From contig CAIQJP010000146.1 of assembly GCA_903872155.1 (NCBI GenBank), positions 1-64,000 on the forward strand: a stretch of 64,000 nucleotides of DNA, given 5' to 3'. Positions within the stretch are counted from its first letter, which is position 1. Every line of letters starts with the position of its first letter. The DNA comes from an uncultured Actinomycetes bacterium. GTDB taxonomy: Bacteria > Actinomycetota > Acidimicrobiia > Acidimicrobiales > Ilumatobacteraceae. The notes under the pieces are model-generated. The model worked only from the letters and a program-made list of their open reading frames with translations. It searched no databases and had not been told where the DNA came from. The position numbers and the translations under genes are program-made. Of the stretch, positions 26,347 to 35,085 are shown in pieces.

Positions 26347-28179
26347 CTAGTTGGCCTTCTTGAAGGCTTTTCGACGATCTTCAGGATTGAGATAACGCTT
26401 ACGAACGCGGATCGCTTTCGGAGTGACTTCAACGAGTTCATCATCAGCAATCCATTCGATTGCCGTTTCGAGTGTGTGAATACGCGGTGCAGCAAGTTTC
26501 ACGCCATCGTCGTGACTGTGTGTACGAATGTTGTTTTTCTCTTTGGCACGAACAGCGTTGACGACCATTTCGTCGCCACGTGCGCTTTCACCAACAACCA
26601 TTCCTTCGTACGTTTTCTCGCCTGGCTCCACGAAGAGTTCTCCACGAAGCTGCAGGTTGTCCAGGGCGTAGGCCGTCACCATTCCTTCACGGTCGGCGAT
26701 CATTGCACCTCCGAGACGATGTGGAAGCTCTCCGCACCACGGCATCCAACCGGCATGGTTTTGGTGCAACATTGCAGTACCACGGGTGGTGGTCATCAAG
26801 AGCGAACGGAAACCAATGAGGCCACGACTTGGGCATTCAAACGTAATCACGGTTCGACCCGGGTCACCCGAACGCAAATCGGTGACTCGACCTTTACGAG
26901 GAGCCAAAGCTTGTGTGACTGCGCCGACGTATTCGTCGGGTACGTCGCAAACACCGCGTTCGAGTGGTTCGAACTTTTTGCCATTGACTTCTTTAGTAAT
27001 AACTTCGGGGCGGCTCACTTGAAGTTCAAAGCCTTCGCGTCGCATTCCTTCAATAAGTACCGCTAACTGCAGTTCTCCGCGGCCCGCAACTTCCATCACG
27101 TCAGCAGAATCAGTTTCGTGCAACTTGATGGACACGTTTCCGAGAATTTCTTTGCGCAAGCGGTCGATCAAGTGACGGCTCGTGAGGTACTTGCCGTCGC
27201 GGCCAGCGAAAGGTGATGTGTTGACGCCAAAGGTCATACGCAACACGGGTTCGTCAACGGTGAGTCGTGGAAGTGCCACCGGAGTTTCGGCCGACGCAAT
27301 GGTGTCGCCAATTTCAACTTCAGGGAAACCAGCAACGACGAAAAGGTCGCCCGCACGAAGTTCATCAACTTCAACGCGGCTGACGCCCATGTAGGCCATC
27401 AATTGTGAAAGTCGACGCTTCAAAGGTGGTTGTCCTTCAGCGAACTCTTCTTCGAGCAAGGCCACGTTCTCGCCTTTACGCATCACGCCTTGATACACGC
27501 GACCAATTGCCAAACGACCGAGGTACTCAGACGCATCAAGGTTGGTCACAAGAGCCTGCAACGGAGCACTTGAGTCGCCGCCTGGTGCGGGGATCCGCTC
27601 AAGAATGGTGTCGAGCAGTGCCGAAAGATCGGCGTCAGCAGCCGGCATTCCGAGACCAACCATGGTTCGACCTTCACGAGCAACGGCTGAAATCACGGAG
27701 AAGTCAATATGGTGGTCATCGGCCTCGAGGTCGATAAACAACTGATAGACCTCGTCGAGAACTTCTTCAGCACGAGCGTCGCCACGGTCAACTTTATTGA
27801 TGACCACGATGGCCGGCAAGTTCAAAGAAAGCGCCTTCTGCAAAACGTAACGAGTTTGTGGTAGCGGGCCTTCGGCGGCATCAACGAGCAACAAAATGCC
27901 GTCAACCATCGTGAGCGCTCGCTCGACTTCTCCACCAAAGTCAGCGTGACCAGGTGTGTCAACCAAGTTGATCTTGGTGTCCTTGTAGATCACCGAGGCG
28001 GCTTTGGCCAAAATGGTGATTCCTCGCTCGCGTTCTTGATCATTCGAGTCCATGACTCGATCGACCACCGCTTGGTGGGCAGCAAAGGTTCCGGTTGCCC
28101 GCAACAGAGCGTCCACGAGAGTTGTTTTTCCATGGTCGACGTGCGCGACTAACGCGACATTTCTTAGTTGTGTATACAT
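26347..28179 (-). CDS. typA: Translational GTPase TypA/BipA
   Basis: Ribosome-associated GTPase of the EF-G group, involved in ribosome assembly and stress responses. G1 AHVDHGKTTLVD, G2/G3 ERGITI and DTPGHADFGGEVER, and G4 NKVDR are all present, followed by domains II, III, V and the C-terminal BipA domain (GEKTYEGMVVGES, KEKNNIRTHSHDDG). ATG 28179 gives about 610 residues starting MYTQLRNVALVAHVDHGK; the frame also allows TTG at 28194. It lies 20 nt downstream of the small acidic gene, probably co-transcribed. Confidence 0.95.
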   Translation of the reverse strand: MYTQLRNVALVAHVDHGKTTLVDALLRATGTFAAHQAVVDRVMDSNDQERERGITILAKAASVIYKDTKINLVDTPGHADFGGEVERALTMVDGILLLVDAAEGPLPQTRYVLQKALSLNLPAIVVINKVDRGDARAEEVLDEVYQLFIDLEADDHHIDFSVISAVAREGRTMVGLGMPAADADLSALLDTILERIPAPGGDSSAPLQALVTNLDASEYLGRLAIGRVYQGVMRKGENVALLEEEFAEGQPPLKRRLSQLMAYMGVSRVEVDELRAGDLFVVAGFPEVEIGDTIASAETPVALPRLTVDEPVLRMTFGVNTSPFAGRDGKYLTSRHLIDRLRKEILGNVSIKLHETDSADVMEVAGRGELQLAVLIEGMRREGFELQVSRPEVITKEVNGKKFEPLERGVCDVPDEYVGAVTQALAPRKGRVTDLRSGDPGRTVITFECPSRGLIGFRSLLMTTTRGTAMLHQNHAGWMPWCGELPHRLGGAMIADREGMVTAYALDNLQLRGELFVEPGEKTYEGMVVGESARGDEMVVNAVRAKEKNNIRTHSHDDGVKLAAPRIHTLETAIEWIADDELVEVTPKAIRVRKRYLNPEDRRKAFKKAN

Positions 28180-28199
28180 ATCAGTTGTGGACAACCGGC

Positions 28200-28406
28200 T
28201 TAGGCCAGGTCGTCGTCCTCGTCCTCAGCCTCAATCTCGTCTTCATCGTCAAACACGACTCCGTACTTTTCGGCTAAGGCTGCGTACTCATCATCTTGAG
28301 AACGCGGTTGCGAGTCTCCGCCACCAAGGCCGAGATCAAAGGCACTGGGGCCTGCTTGCTTCAATTTTCTCGCTTCTTCGAAACGACGATGACGACCCTT
28401 TTTCAC
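28200..28406 (-). CDS. Small acidic-tailed protein of unknown function
   Basis: 68 residues with a strongly basic head (KKGRHRRFEEARKLK) and a strongly acidic tail (DDEDEIEAEDEDDD). It is probably real: GGAG lies 8 nt before a GTG start, the frame runs directly into typA with a short gap, and the charge segregation is not what a shadow frame would give. The basic head suggests nucleic-acid or ribosome contact (inference). No family is assigned. Confidence 0.68.
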   Translation of the reverse strand: MKKGRHRRFEEARKLKQAGPSAFDLGLGGGDSQPRSQDDEYAALAEKYGVVFDDEDEIEAEDEDDDLA

Positions 28407-28681
28407 GGCAGGGCTCCGAACTTGTGAGAGGGGTAGGCGATGGTTACGAAAGTGGGTGGCACTGGCCTGAAAACAGGACGCACCGACTCAAATTCGGCTC
28501 CGATACATGACCAGGTCATCTAACAGAACGCTCAAGAGTGTAGGACCAAATGACCTCTATATGTGGGAACTTCAGGCTCTTTCGTGTTTTTTCAGTGTGT
28601 CATCAGTAGTCCTGACGCCCGAAAACTGCTCAGTGAGTCGTTTTTGGGGCCAAATACTGTCAACCGACTTCGTTGTCTGAG
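28407..28681. other. Longest intergenic stretch (275 bases)
   Basis: Separates the end of rnd from the start of the small acidic gene, both on the minus strand. It should hold the promoter for the acidic gene and typA, but I see no convincing -35/-10 pair. There are only short hairpins (for example CCTG-AAAA-CAGG), no terminator-like U-tract, and no tRNA or other recognised RNA. Confidence 0.6.
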
Positions 28682-29848
28682 CTATTGCCCTGGTGACGCC
28701 GAGATCATTTTGAGGCCACCCTTGCCATCAAAGGACAAGCCCGCCCGCCCTTGGAGCAAGTCATCGAGTTGTTCGCCGATGAGATCATGGCGCCAGCCGG
28801 TAGATAACCGAGCATCGGCGTCCTTGCGCAAAAATACCACGATGTCGTTGCGGGTGGCTAACAGGGCCGTGTCCACATGTTCAAGCCGGGCCACTTCACT
28901 GATCCACGCCGAAATCAGAGTGATCGCGGGACGTAAATGGCGGTCGACCTCTTCTCCGTCGGTTGCTGAAATCTCGACTGGATGGTCTTTACCTCGAGCA
29001 ACCGCAGCCAAGATTTCTTGACCGATCACACCTCGGGTGTGGCGATCGTCAACACCTCGGGCTTGCGACAAATCCCCTAAGTTGCCAGGCTCGCGTTGTG
29101 CGATGCCCTGCAGGGCTAAATCGGGAAGTACTTGGCGCGGCGGAATGTCGCTGGTCATGGCACGGCGTTCGCGCCATTCAGCAAGAGCCGCGAGAACTCC
29201 GCGGGTTCGAGGTTTGAGAGCTCGCACGTCTTTTTGTTTTTGCCAAGCATCGGCCGGATTGCCTGGTCCCACTTTGCGGGTGCGTAGTTCTTCACAGGCG
29301 TCAGTTGCCCACGTCAGTCGATTGCGCTCGTCAAGTTTGGCAGTAAGTAGATCATGTATTTCTAAGAGGTGTTCGACATCTGATGCGGCGTACGACTTTT
29401 GCCCATCGGTTAGTGGACGACGCAGCCAATCGGTCAGACGATCGCCCTTGGGTAAAACAAGTTTGAGTTCGGAATTAACAAGCGAGGCTAACGATGGAGT
29501 TGAGTAGCCAAGGAAACCCGCAGCAATTTGGGTATCAAATATTCGCGCGGGAATTGTGCCCATCGCGTGGGACATCACATCAAGATCTTGTTGAGCGGCA
29601 TGCAAAACGATGAGATGATTCGCTCCAAAAATACGGCTCAATTTCGACGCATCACACGTCAACGGATCAACAATGGCGAGACCATCAAGCCAGGCCAATT
29701 GGATGAGAGCTAAGCGCGGGAAATACGTTTTTTCTCGATGGAATTCGGTGTCAAGAGCGACTCGGTCCTGATTTTGCAATCGATCAAGTAACTCATCGAG
29801 GGCTCGATCGTCGGCAATCCATTCATAGTTAACTTGAGTAACACTCAC
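28682..29848 (-). CDS. rnd: Ribonuclease D
   Basis: 3'-5' exoribonuclease of the DEDDy type used in RNA maturation. ExoI VALDTEFHREKTYFPRLALIQ (Asp, Glu), ExoII around LHAAQQDLDVM (Asp) and ExoIII YAASDVEHLLEIHDLL (Tyr, Asp) are all present. An HRDC domain (RGVLAALAEWRERRA) and a helical C-terminal extension complete 388 residues. Its ATG overlaps the end of the rhodanese gene by 4 nt. Confidence 0.92.
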   Translation of the reverse strand: MSVTQVNYEWIADDRALDELLDRLQNQDRVALDTEFHREKTYFPRLALIQLAWLDGLAIVDPLTCDASKLSRIFGANHLIVLHAAQQDLDVMSHAMGTIPARIFDTQIAAGFLGYSTPSLASLVNSELKLVLPKGDRLTDWLRRPLTDGQKSYAASDVEHLLEIHDLLTAKLDERNRLTWATDACEELRTRKVGPGNPADAWQKQKDVRALKPRTRGVLAALAEWRERRAMTSDIPPRQVLPDLALQGIAQREPGNLGDLSQARGVDDRHTRGVIGQEILAAVARGKDHPVEISATDGEEVDRHLRPAITLISAWISEVARLEHVDTALLATRNDIVVFLRKDADARLSTGWRHDLIGEQLDDLLQGRAGLSFDGKGGLKMISASPGQ

Positions 29849-30180
29849 TTGGGTTGACTTCCCTCAACAACGTCATGGCCCTGCATAAGCCATCCCATTG
29901 TTCCGCCAGCAATATTGATGACGTTCAAAGATTTCTGAGCCAAATAGTCACAAGCACTCGCGCTGCGTCCACCGGCCTTGCAAATTACGTAGGTGACTCC
30001 CCCTTGCGGATTGCGGAACTCTTCAACCCGATTGGGAACTTCGTTCAATGGAATATGAATTGCTCCAGGGACGTGTCCATCGAGATACTCATCTGTTTCA
30101 CGTACGTCAATGAGGAATGTCTCCTCGTTCAACAACTCGGCAAAATCGGATACGGAGATTTCTGAAGACTGCGACGACAT
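29845..30180 (-). CDS. Rhodanese-like sulfurtransferase domain protein
   Basis: Single rhodanese domain, 111 residues, with the catalytic Cys in the loop CKAGGRSASA (near residue 80), preceded by FLIDVRETDEYLDGHVPGAIHIPL. It may carry persulfide sulfur; partner unknown. It lies between mobA (9 nt upstream) and rnd (ATGA overlap). Co-occurrence with the molybdenum cofactor gene mobA suggests sulfur transfer related to Mo-cofactor (inference). Confidence 0.88.
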   Translation of the reverse strand: MSSQSSEISVSDFAELLNEETFLIDVRETDEYLDGHVPGAIHIPLNEVPNRVEEFRNPQGGVTYVICKAGGRSASACDYLAQKSLNVINIAGGTMGWLMQGHDVVEGSQPK

Positions 30181-30189
30181 CTTCCCAAA

Positions 30190-30789
30190 CTAGCCTTTTG
30201 CTCGGTGGAAGTTCTCAAAATCACTGGGCAAGTTGATGTTGATTAAGTGTGAATCGGAAATGAGAACTCCTTGACGTTTGAGTCCCTGCCACGCCTTCAT
30301 GACTGAACGTTGGCCCTGTTCAAGTTGTTGACTTAAGACGGCCAGCGACGACTCAACCCGCCAGGCCGCGCAAAGTGGTTGTGCGCCATGCTCGGATGGG
30401 TCTTGTTTGCTTTGCGCAAAGAACACATCACATTCAGAATCAACGTCTTGAGAACAGGCGGCCAAAACTGCGGTGATATCGGCGGTAGAGATGGCTAGCA
30501 AATCAACAGCCAAAATCACGGCGATTCCGTTCTCGGCATGTTGAAGAGCGGAGATGATTCCAAATAGTGGTCCTTGGTCGAGCATCGAATCCTGAATGAC
30601 TGGCCAAGAAAACTTTGAGAGTTCGCTCGATCGTGCTCCGGCGATGAAGACCCCTTGCACGCAAAAGGTTTCGAGTATTTCGCACTGTCGTTCAATTGTC
30701 GTCCGGCCTTCCATGTTGAGAAGGGCTTTGTCAGATCCCATCCGACTGCTCTTTCCGCCGGCAAGTACATATCCGCGAATATCAGTCAT
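30190..30789 (-). CDS. mobA: Molybdenum cofactor guanylyltransferase
   Basis: Transfers GMP to molybdopterin to give the guanine dinucleotide cofactor. N-terminal GYVLAGGKSSRMGSDKALL (residues 6-24) is the nucleotide-binding signature, and LAVDLLAISTADI replaces the usual metal-site segment (normally D-x-P). 199 residues is standard. Because Asp-Leu-Leu stands where Asp-Met-Pro is expected, a related NTP transferase (for example MobA/MocA-type) is possible. It lies 23 nt downstream of the DUF3151 gene. Confidence 0.82.
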   Translation of the reverse strand: MTDIRGYVLAGGKSSRMGSDKALLNMEGRTTIERQCEILETFCVQGVFIAGARSSELSKFSWPVIQDSMLDQGPLFGIISALQHAENGIAVILAVDLLAISTADITAVLAACSQDVDSECDVFFAQSKQDPSEHGAQPLCAAWRVESSLAVLSQQLEQGQRSVMKAWQGLKRQGVLISDSHLININLPSDFENFHRAKG

Positions 30790-30812
30790 CGGAGAGATCG
30801 ATCGCTGAGGTC

Positions 30813-31286
30813 TTACTGATGGAATGAGAGAAATTCGGGAGGAATGCCCGAAGGGTCAAGCTGCAGCAGGAACAGATGACAACGCTCAGCTTCATCGGCT
30901 TCGCCGATCGCTTCGGCAAGTTTTTGCAAGCCAAGCAAACAACGCAAAAAGCCATGATTTGATTCTTGGTTCCATCGCACATAGCCAGAACCGCGCCAAC
31001 CGTTTTGGCGCAAAGTGTCAAGTCCGCGGTGATAACCAATTCGGTAATACGCATAACGCTCAAGATTGTCTCGTCCTAAATCACCGATATTGGCCCAAGA
31101 GATCAGTGAACGCGGGTGATGACTCACGACAGTTGCGACGGCTTCACGTCGAGATTCTGGGGCGACTGAAAGTGCCTGTGATAACTCATGGCGGATTGCT
31201 GGGTCTTCCAGAGGGATCACGGTCGTCGGCGGTCCCTGTGGAGTCAAGCTGATGGGATTTTGCGAAGCTGGCGTGGGACTCGACAT
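30813..31286 (-). CDS. DUF3151-family protein
   Basis: About 157 residues; actinobacteria-specific family of unknown function. The characteristic region SWANIGDLGRDNLERYAYYRIGYHRGLDTLRQNGWRGSG and the Gly-Tyr-Val-Arg-Trp block are clear. ATG 31286 is chosen because TACTCT sits 6 nt upstream (leaderless pattern) and the preceding 16 codons look non-coding. It is first in the DUF3151-mobA-rhodanese-rnd run and diverges from the small membrane gene. Confidence 0.85.
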   Translation of the reverse strand: MSSPTPASQNPISLTPQGPPTTVIPLEDPAIRHELSQALSVAPESRREAVATVVSHHPRSLISWANIGDLGRDNLERYAYYRIGYHRGLDTLRQNGWRGSGYVRWNQESNHGFLRCLLGLQKLAEAIGEADEAERCHLFLLQLDPSGIPPEFLSFHQ

Positions 31287-31292
31287 GTCGTC

Positions 31293-31298
31293 AGAGTA
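31293..31298 (-). promoter_or_regulatory. -10 element for leaderless DUF3151 operon
   Basis: Minus-strand TACTCT ends 6 nt before ATG at 31286. It faces the TAGTCT box of the divergent membrane gene 46 bases away. Confidence 0.5.
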
Positions 31299-31343
31299 TC
31301 GCCCATTGCCCAGGTATGCCCGATAGTGCTGCATCGAGTTGCG

Positions 31344-31349
31344 TAGTCT
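31344..31349 (+). promoter_or_regulatory. -10 element for leaderless small membrane protein gene
   Basis: TAGTCT followed by 6 nt and ATG at 31356; no ribosome-binding site is present. Confidence 0.5.
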
Positions 31350-31355
31350 GAAGCC

Positions 31356-31664
31356 ATGACCAGTCTTGTTTCATTCGGTGTGTGGGCTTTCGATGAGGCT
31401 CAGTTGAAGAACTTCACGACATATGGTGCCCTCTTGCCGATCATTATCGGACTCATTATTTTTAAGTTTGCCGTGAGTGCAATGGTGCGCTCAATAGTGC
31501 TTATTGTTGCGCTCGCCCTCGGGGTCTTGATTTATAGCCAACGCTCAGAAATTTCGAATTGCGTTGACAGCGCGAAAGCCAATGCTGAAGTCTCACTCGG
31601 CAAAGTTCAGTGCAAGGTTCTGGGTTTCAAAATCAATCTTGATCTTCACGACCAAATTCCCTGA
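31356..31664 (+). CDS. Small membrane protein of unknown function
   Basis: 102 residues with two hydrophobic segments, LLPIIIGLIIFKFAV (about 27-41) and SIVLIVALALGVLIYS (about 46-61), then a polar tail with two cysteines and the segment GKVQCKVLGFKINLDLHDQIP. The layout suggests an inner-membrane protein with a short soluble end. No family recognised. Its promoter pattern supports it as a gene. The last 19 bases overlap the convergent hydrolase gene. Confidence 0.7.
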   Translation: MTSLVSFGVWAFDEAQLKNFTTYGALLPIIIGLIIFKFAVSAMVRSIVLIVALALGVLIYSQRSEISNCVDSAKANAEVSLGKVQCKVLGFKINLDLHDQIP

Positions 31665-32461
31665 GCAACTCGACGAATCAACGGTTGAATCAGCAGTTCA
31701 ACGAATTCCTCTGGTGATCCAGAATGTGCGTTGTGATGCGCTCCTTCAATTTTGATTGAACGGCAATCGGGAAGATTGCCAAGAAGTTCGGCACTGGCTT
31801 GTAAATGGGGTTTTGAAAGTGACCCATATCCAGCCATCAGCGGTCCTCTCACGAGATTGATGTCCCAGGGTTTGGTGCGTCGGATATCGCCAAGTTCGCC
31901 AACGAGGGCTTCACCTTCGGAACGTCGCAGAGATTTTGTTGAATCTGGAAGCGACTCCCAACGTCGATGACCAATGAATCGTCGCATAAACGTTTCGGCT
32001 GCAAGTTCGGGATCATCGGCGACGGCTACCGCGGCGCTTCCACCTGAGTCTTTAGGCCACCATGGCTCCCAACTCATGGGGCTTTCGTAAATGACAAGTC
32101 CGGCGATTGCATCAGGGAATTGCTGGGCGTACGACAAAGCCACGACTCCCCCAAAACTGTGTCCAACCAAAATCACTTGTTGATGAGCGGCAAATTGCTC
32201 AAGGATTTCACCGAGGTCACCGACTTGTTCATCAACAGAAAAAGTTCCACGTTGTTCGACTGACTTTCCATATCCACGACGATCAAAAGTTATGACGTGA
32301 TGTGTTGCACTCAAAAGACGGGCCATTCGAGCAAAGGCCGCCTGGCGGTCCATGCTTCCGTGAATGAGCACGATGACTGGACTCGGTGTGTCTTGAGTGA
32401 TGTCTTGGGTGTTACGTCGATCGTGAAGTCGGACGCTCTCAATTACCTTGTTCCGACCCAT
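31646..32461 (-). CDS. Alpha/beta-hydrolase fold protein
   Basis: About 271 residues with the oxyanion HG motif VIVLIHGSMDRQ, the DRRGYGKS strand and the nucleophile elbow GHSFGGVVALS. The terminal His is probably in EGAHHNAHSG. It resembles haloperoxidase/epoxide-hydrolase-like esterases; the substrate cannot be read. ATG 32461 is preferred over GTG 32479. It is divergent from the phosphoglycerate-mutase-like gene. Confidence 0.84.
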   Translation of the reverse strand: MGRNKVIESVRLHDRRNTQDITQDTPSPVIVLIHGSMDRQAAFARMARLLSATHHVITFDRRGYGKSVEQRGTFSVDEQVGDLGEILEQFAAHQQVILVGHSFGGVVALSYAQQFPDAIAGLVIYESPMSWEPWWPKDSGGSAAVAVADDPELAAETFMRRFIGHRRWESLPDSTKSLRRSEGEALVGELGDIRRTKPWDINLVRGPLMAGYGSLSKPHLQASAELLGNLPDCRSIKIEGAHHNAHSGSPEEFVELLIQPLIRRVAQGIWS

Positions 32462-32482
32462 ACAAGTCCATCTTGGCACGCG

Positions 32483-32488
32483 TATCCT
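32483..32488 (+). promoter_or_regulatory. -10 element near a leaderless start of the histidine phosphatase gene
   Basis: TATCCT is 5 nt before GTG 32494 and 8 nt before ATG 32497, so the leader is absent or at most a few bases. Confidence 0.45.
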
Positions 32489-32493
32489 GAATA

Positions 32494-33117
32494 GTGATGG
32501 AAGTACTACTGATTCGACACGCCATACCGATCCGACGCGAACTTGAAAGTGGTATCGCGAACCCCGAGTTAGCTGCTGAAGGTCTCAAGCAGGCCGACTT
32601 GATGGCTCAGTACCTAGCTTCTGAAAAACTTCATGCCATTTATGCGAGTCCGATGCAACGGGCCCAGCAGACTGCACAACCATTGGCCGCGGTACAGGGA
32701 CTTGCCATCACGACAGTTGATGGTGTTGCCGAGTACGACAAAAACAGCAACCAATATGTACCTGTTGAAGAACTCAAGGCTAATAACGATCCGCGTTGGC
32801 AGGAAATGTTGCGGGGTGAATGGACTTCAACAGATGAGACTGAAGAAGAATTCATCAAACGAACAGTGAGTTCAATTGAGGAAATCATTACGAACCATTC
32901 ATCGCAGCGAGTTGCGATTGTGTGTCATGGTGGCGTCATTAACGCGTACATCTGTCATGTTTTAGGGCTCAAAAACCAACGTGGCTTTTTCTACCCCAAC
33001 TACACGTCAATTCATCGAATTGCCGCTGCGGGTAGCGGAGAACGCAGCATTGTCACGCTCAATGAAACCTCACACTTGCGCGGAACTGGATTGCCAATGG
33101 GGCTATTTCAGAAATAA
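32494..33117 (+). CDS. Histidine phosphatase superfamily protein (phosphoglycerate-mutase-like)
   Basis: 207 residues. Catalytic RHA at residues 8-10 (LLIRHAIPIR), YASPMQRAQQTAQPLA with the conserved Arg, a Glu in the middle, and VAIVCHGGVINAYICHVLGL with the second catalytic His. Substrate unknown. The start is GTG 32494 or ATG 32497. A paralogue with the same S-P-x-x-R-A-Q-Q-T-A-Q-P-L block is encoded at 52825-53511. It lies 31 nt upstream of the M18 aminopeptidase. Confidence 0.87.
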   Translation: MMEVLLIRHAIPIRRELESGIANPELAAEGLKQADLMAQYLASEKLHAIYASPMQRAQQTAQPLAAVQGLAITTVDGVAEYDKNSNQYVPVEELKANNDPRWQEMLRGEWTSTDETEEEFIKRTVSSIEEIITNHSSQRVAIVCHGGVINAYICHVLGLKNQRGFFYPNYTSIHRIAAAGSGERSIVTLNETSHLRGTGLPMGLFQK

Positions 33118-33148
33118 TGATTGAACGACAAGGACGGAGACACAATCA

Positions 33149-34414
33149 ATGAGTTCATTACCTGATTTGTCAGTTGACGGCCTGATTCGTCACCTCAATG
33201 CTTCGGTATCGCCGGCACATTCGGTTGAGTATTCAGCATCTCGCCTGCTCGGTGCCGGGTTTGTCGAAACCTCTTTCGCAAGCCTCAATGAAGGCTTGCC
33301 GCCGCAGGGATTTATTGCTGATGCTGGAATTCTGTTGGCGTGGAAACTTCCTCAACAGGCAATTCGTCAGTTCCGTATTGTTGGAGCACATACTGATTCG
33401 CCGTGTCTGAAAGTGAAACCCCTTCCTGATTCTGGAGCATTTGGTTGGAAACAAATTGGCGTCGAGGTGTATGGCGGAATTTTGAACAATTCGTGGCTCG
33501 ACCGCGATCTCGGATTAGCCGGACGGGTTGTGCTGAACGATGGCTCGGTACAGAACGTTCGCATCGATCAGGCCGTCGCCCGCATTCCACAACTGGCAAT
33601 CCATCTAGATCGTGATGTGAATGACCGCGGTCTTGTTCTTGATCGGCAAGTTCATCTCTCGCCAATTTGGGGACTCGGTCAGTATCGACCAGGCGAATTC
33701 TCAGAATTTCTCGCCGAACATCTGTCAGTGTCTGCGAGCGAGATTTCTTTTTGGGATATCGCCCTCTTTGATCTCACTCCGGCGTCGTTACTTGGACACG
33801 ATCAATCGCTTCTGGCGAGTGGTCGGTTAGACAATCAAGTGTCATGTTGGGCAGCAACTGAGGGATTGATGAGCACGAGCGCACATTCGGGCGACACCGC
33901 GTCCGTCATTGCTCTGTTTGATCATGAGGAAGTTGGTTCTGAAAGTACTCATGGGGCTGCAGGTCCCCGATTGGCTTGGTTGCTTGAAGCGTTGCATGTC
34001 GGCACCAGAACCGAATTTCATGAGGCGTTGTCGCGATCACATTGCATTTCTGCCGACAATGCACATGCTGTACATCCCAATTATCCAGACCGCCATGAGC
34101 CCGCACATCGACCATTACCGAATTTGGGACCTGTACTGAAGGTCAATGCCAATCAGCGTTACGCGACCAGTCCAGAATCGGCATCGATCTTCTTGCAGAC
34201 GTGTGATCTTGCTGGAGTACCTCATCAAGTGTTCGTGAGCAAAAACAGCATGCCGTGTGGATCGACAATTGGACCGATTACTTCAACCCAACTGGGTATT
34301 CCGACGGTTGATGTTGGTGTGGCGCAACTCTCGATGCACTCAGCTCGCGAACTTTGTGGAGCCAACGACCCAGCGCTATTGGCGCGAGTCATCGCCCACT
34401 ATTTCGCGGTGTAA
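33149..34414 (+). CDS. apeB: M18-family aminopeptidase
   Basis: Dinuclear zinc aminopeptidase for N-terminal acidic or neutral residues. Metal and catalytic motifs in order: GAHTDSPCLKVKP (His ligand, Asp), GRLDNQVS (bridging Asp), LFDHEEVGSESTHGAAG (catalytic and ligand Glu), SADNAHAVHPNYPDRHE and the C-terminal VAQLSMHSARELCG (His ligand). At 421 residues it is full length. A CGGAG site precedes the ATG. It is probably co-transcribed with the phosphatase; its last 16 bases overlap the convergent plsC paralogue. Confidence 0.93.
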   Translation: MSSLPDLSVDGLIRHLNASVSPAHSVEYSASRLLGAGFVETSFASLNEGLPPQGFIADAGILLAWKLPQQAIRQFRIVGAHTDSPCLKVKPLPDSGAFGWKQIGVEVYGGILNNSWLDRDLGLAGRVVLNDGSVQNVRIDQAVARIPQLAIHLDRDVNDRGLVLDRQVHLSPIWGLGQYRPGEFSEFLAEHLSVSASEISFWDIALFDLTPASLLGHDQSLLASGRLDNQVSCWAATEGLMSTSAHSGDTASVIALFDHEEVGSESTHGAAGPRLAWLLEALHVGTRTEFHEALSRSHCISADNAHAVHPNYPDRHEPAHRPLPNLGPVLKVNANQRYATSPESASIFLQTCDLAGVPHQVFVSKNSMPCGSTIGPITSTQLGIPTVDVGVAQLSMHSARELCGANDPALLARVIAHYFAV

Positions 34415-35085
34415 CCAGCTTTGATTTGTGCTTCATCAAAAAGTTTTTGCAGTTGCTCGTGTATTTGAGCGGTCACTTCTTTGACAGCAGTGCGCGGCAT
34501 TCGTCCATCAACGGCGGCCGGAACTGGAATGGGCTTTCCAATAATCACCACGAGTTTTCTCGGGTAGATGAATTTTGCGCCTTTGCCCATTACTCGTTCA
34601 CTACCACCGATGCCGACGGGAATGATTGACACTCCAGCCTTGCAAGCGACGTACGCCGCACCATCCATTAATGGTTGAACGATCGGGCCAGATTTACGTT
34701 CGCCTTCGGGAAACAAAACTAAAGGTTCTCCTGATTTCAGAACTTGAATCGCCCGCAAAATTGCTTCTCGATCCGCACTACCGCGGGTCACGGGGAATGC
34801 TCCAAGCGCAGACAACATCCAATTCATCGGTTGGTGCTTCCACATTGAATCTTTGCCCATAAAGCGCATACGGCGACGAGTGCAACCGGACGCAATGGGT
34901 GTGTCGATATAGCTGCGGTGAATCGGAGCCAAAATGAATGGACCAGTTGTCGGGATGTTTTCTTGACCAGTCACGGTCATTCGGCAATATGTACGGCAAA
35001 TTGTCACGACGAGAAAACGAATGAACTGGTAAAAAGATCGACTTCCGAGGTCGTCTCCGGCCAATTTTGATTCGACGGCGCTCAT
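34399..35085 (-). CDS. plsC: 1-acyl-sn-glycerol-3-phosphate acyltransferase, second paralogue
   Basis: 228 residues. The catalytic block is APIHRSYIDTPIA: H-x4-D is kept, but the usual Asn before His is Ile. The second block is FPEGERKSGPIVQPLMDG and the third VSIIPVGIGGSER. The Ile is a variation shared with some actinobacterial PlsC-like acyltransferases. It overlaps cmk by ATGA; cmk-plsC coupling is common in bacteria. Confidence 0.87.
   Translation of the reverse strand: MSAVESKLAGDDLGSRSFYQFIRFLVVTICRTYCRMTVTGQENIPTTGPFILAPIHRSYIDTPIASGCTRRRMRFMGKDSMWKHQPMNWMLSALGAFPVTRGSADREAILRAIQVLKSGEPLVLFPEGERKSGPIVQPLMDGAAYVACKAGVSIIPVGIGGSERVMGKGAKFIYPRKLVVIIGKPIPVPAAVDGRMPRTAVKEVTAQIHEQLQKLFDEAQIKAGYTAK

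Noticed and set aside
28186-28194. TTGTCCACA on the minus strand, identical to the actinobacterial DnaA-box consensus.
   Set aside because: A single copy inside the typA start region with no cluster of further boxes and no AT-rich unwinding element; one 9-mer is expected by chance often enough.
28450-28530. Possible tRNA or small RNA: CCGA-CTCAAAT-TCGG looks like a T-arm on the plus strand.
   Set aside because: The loop starts with C instead of T, no matching acceptor, D or anticodon arms are found within 75 bases, and there is no CCA end.
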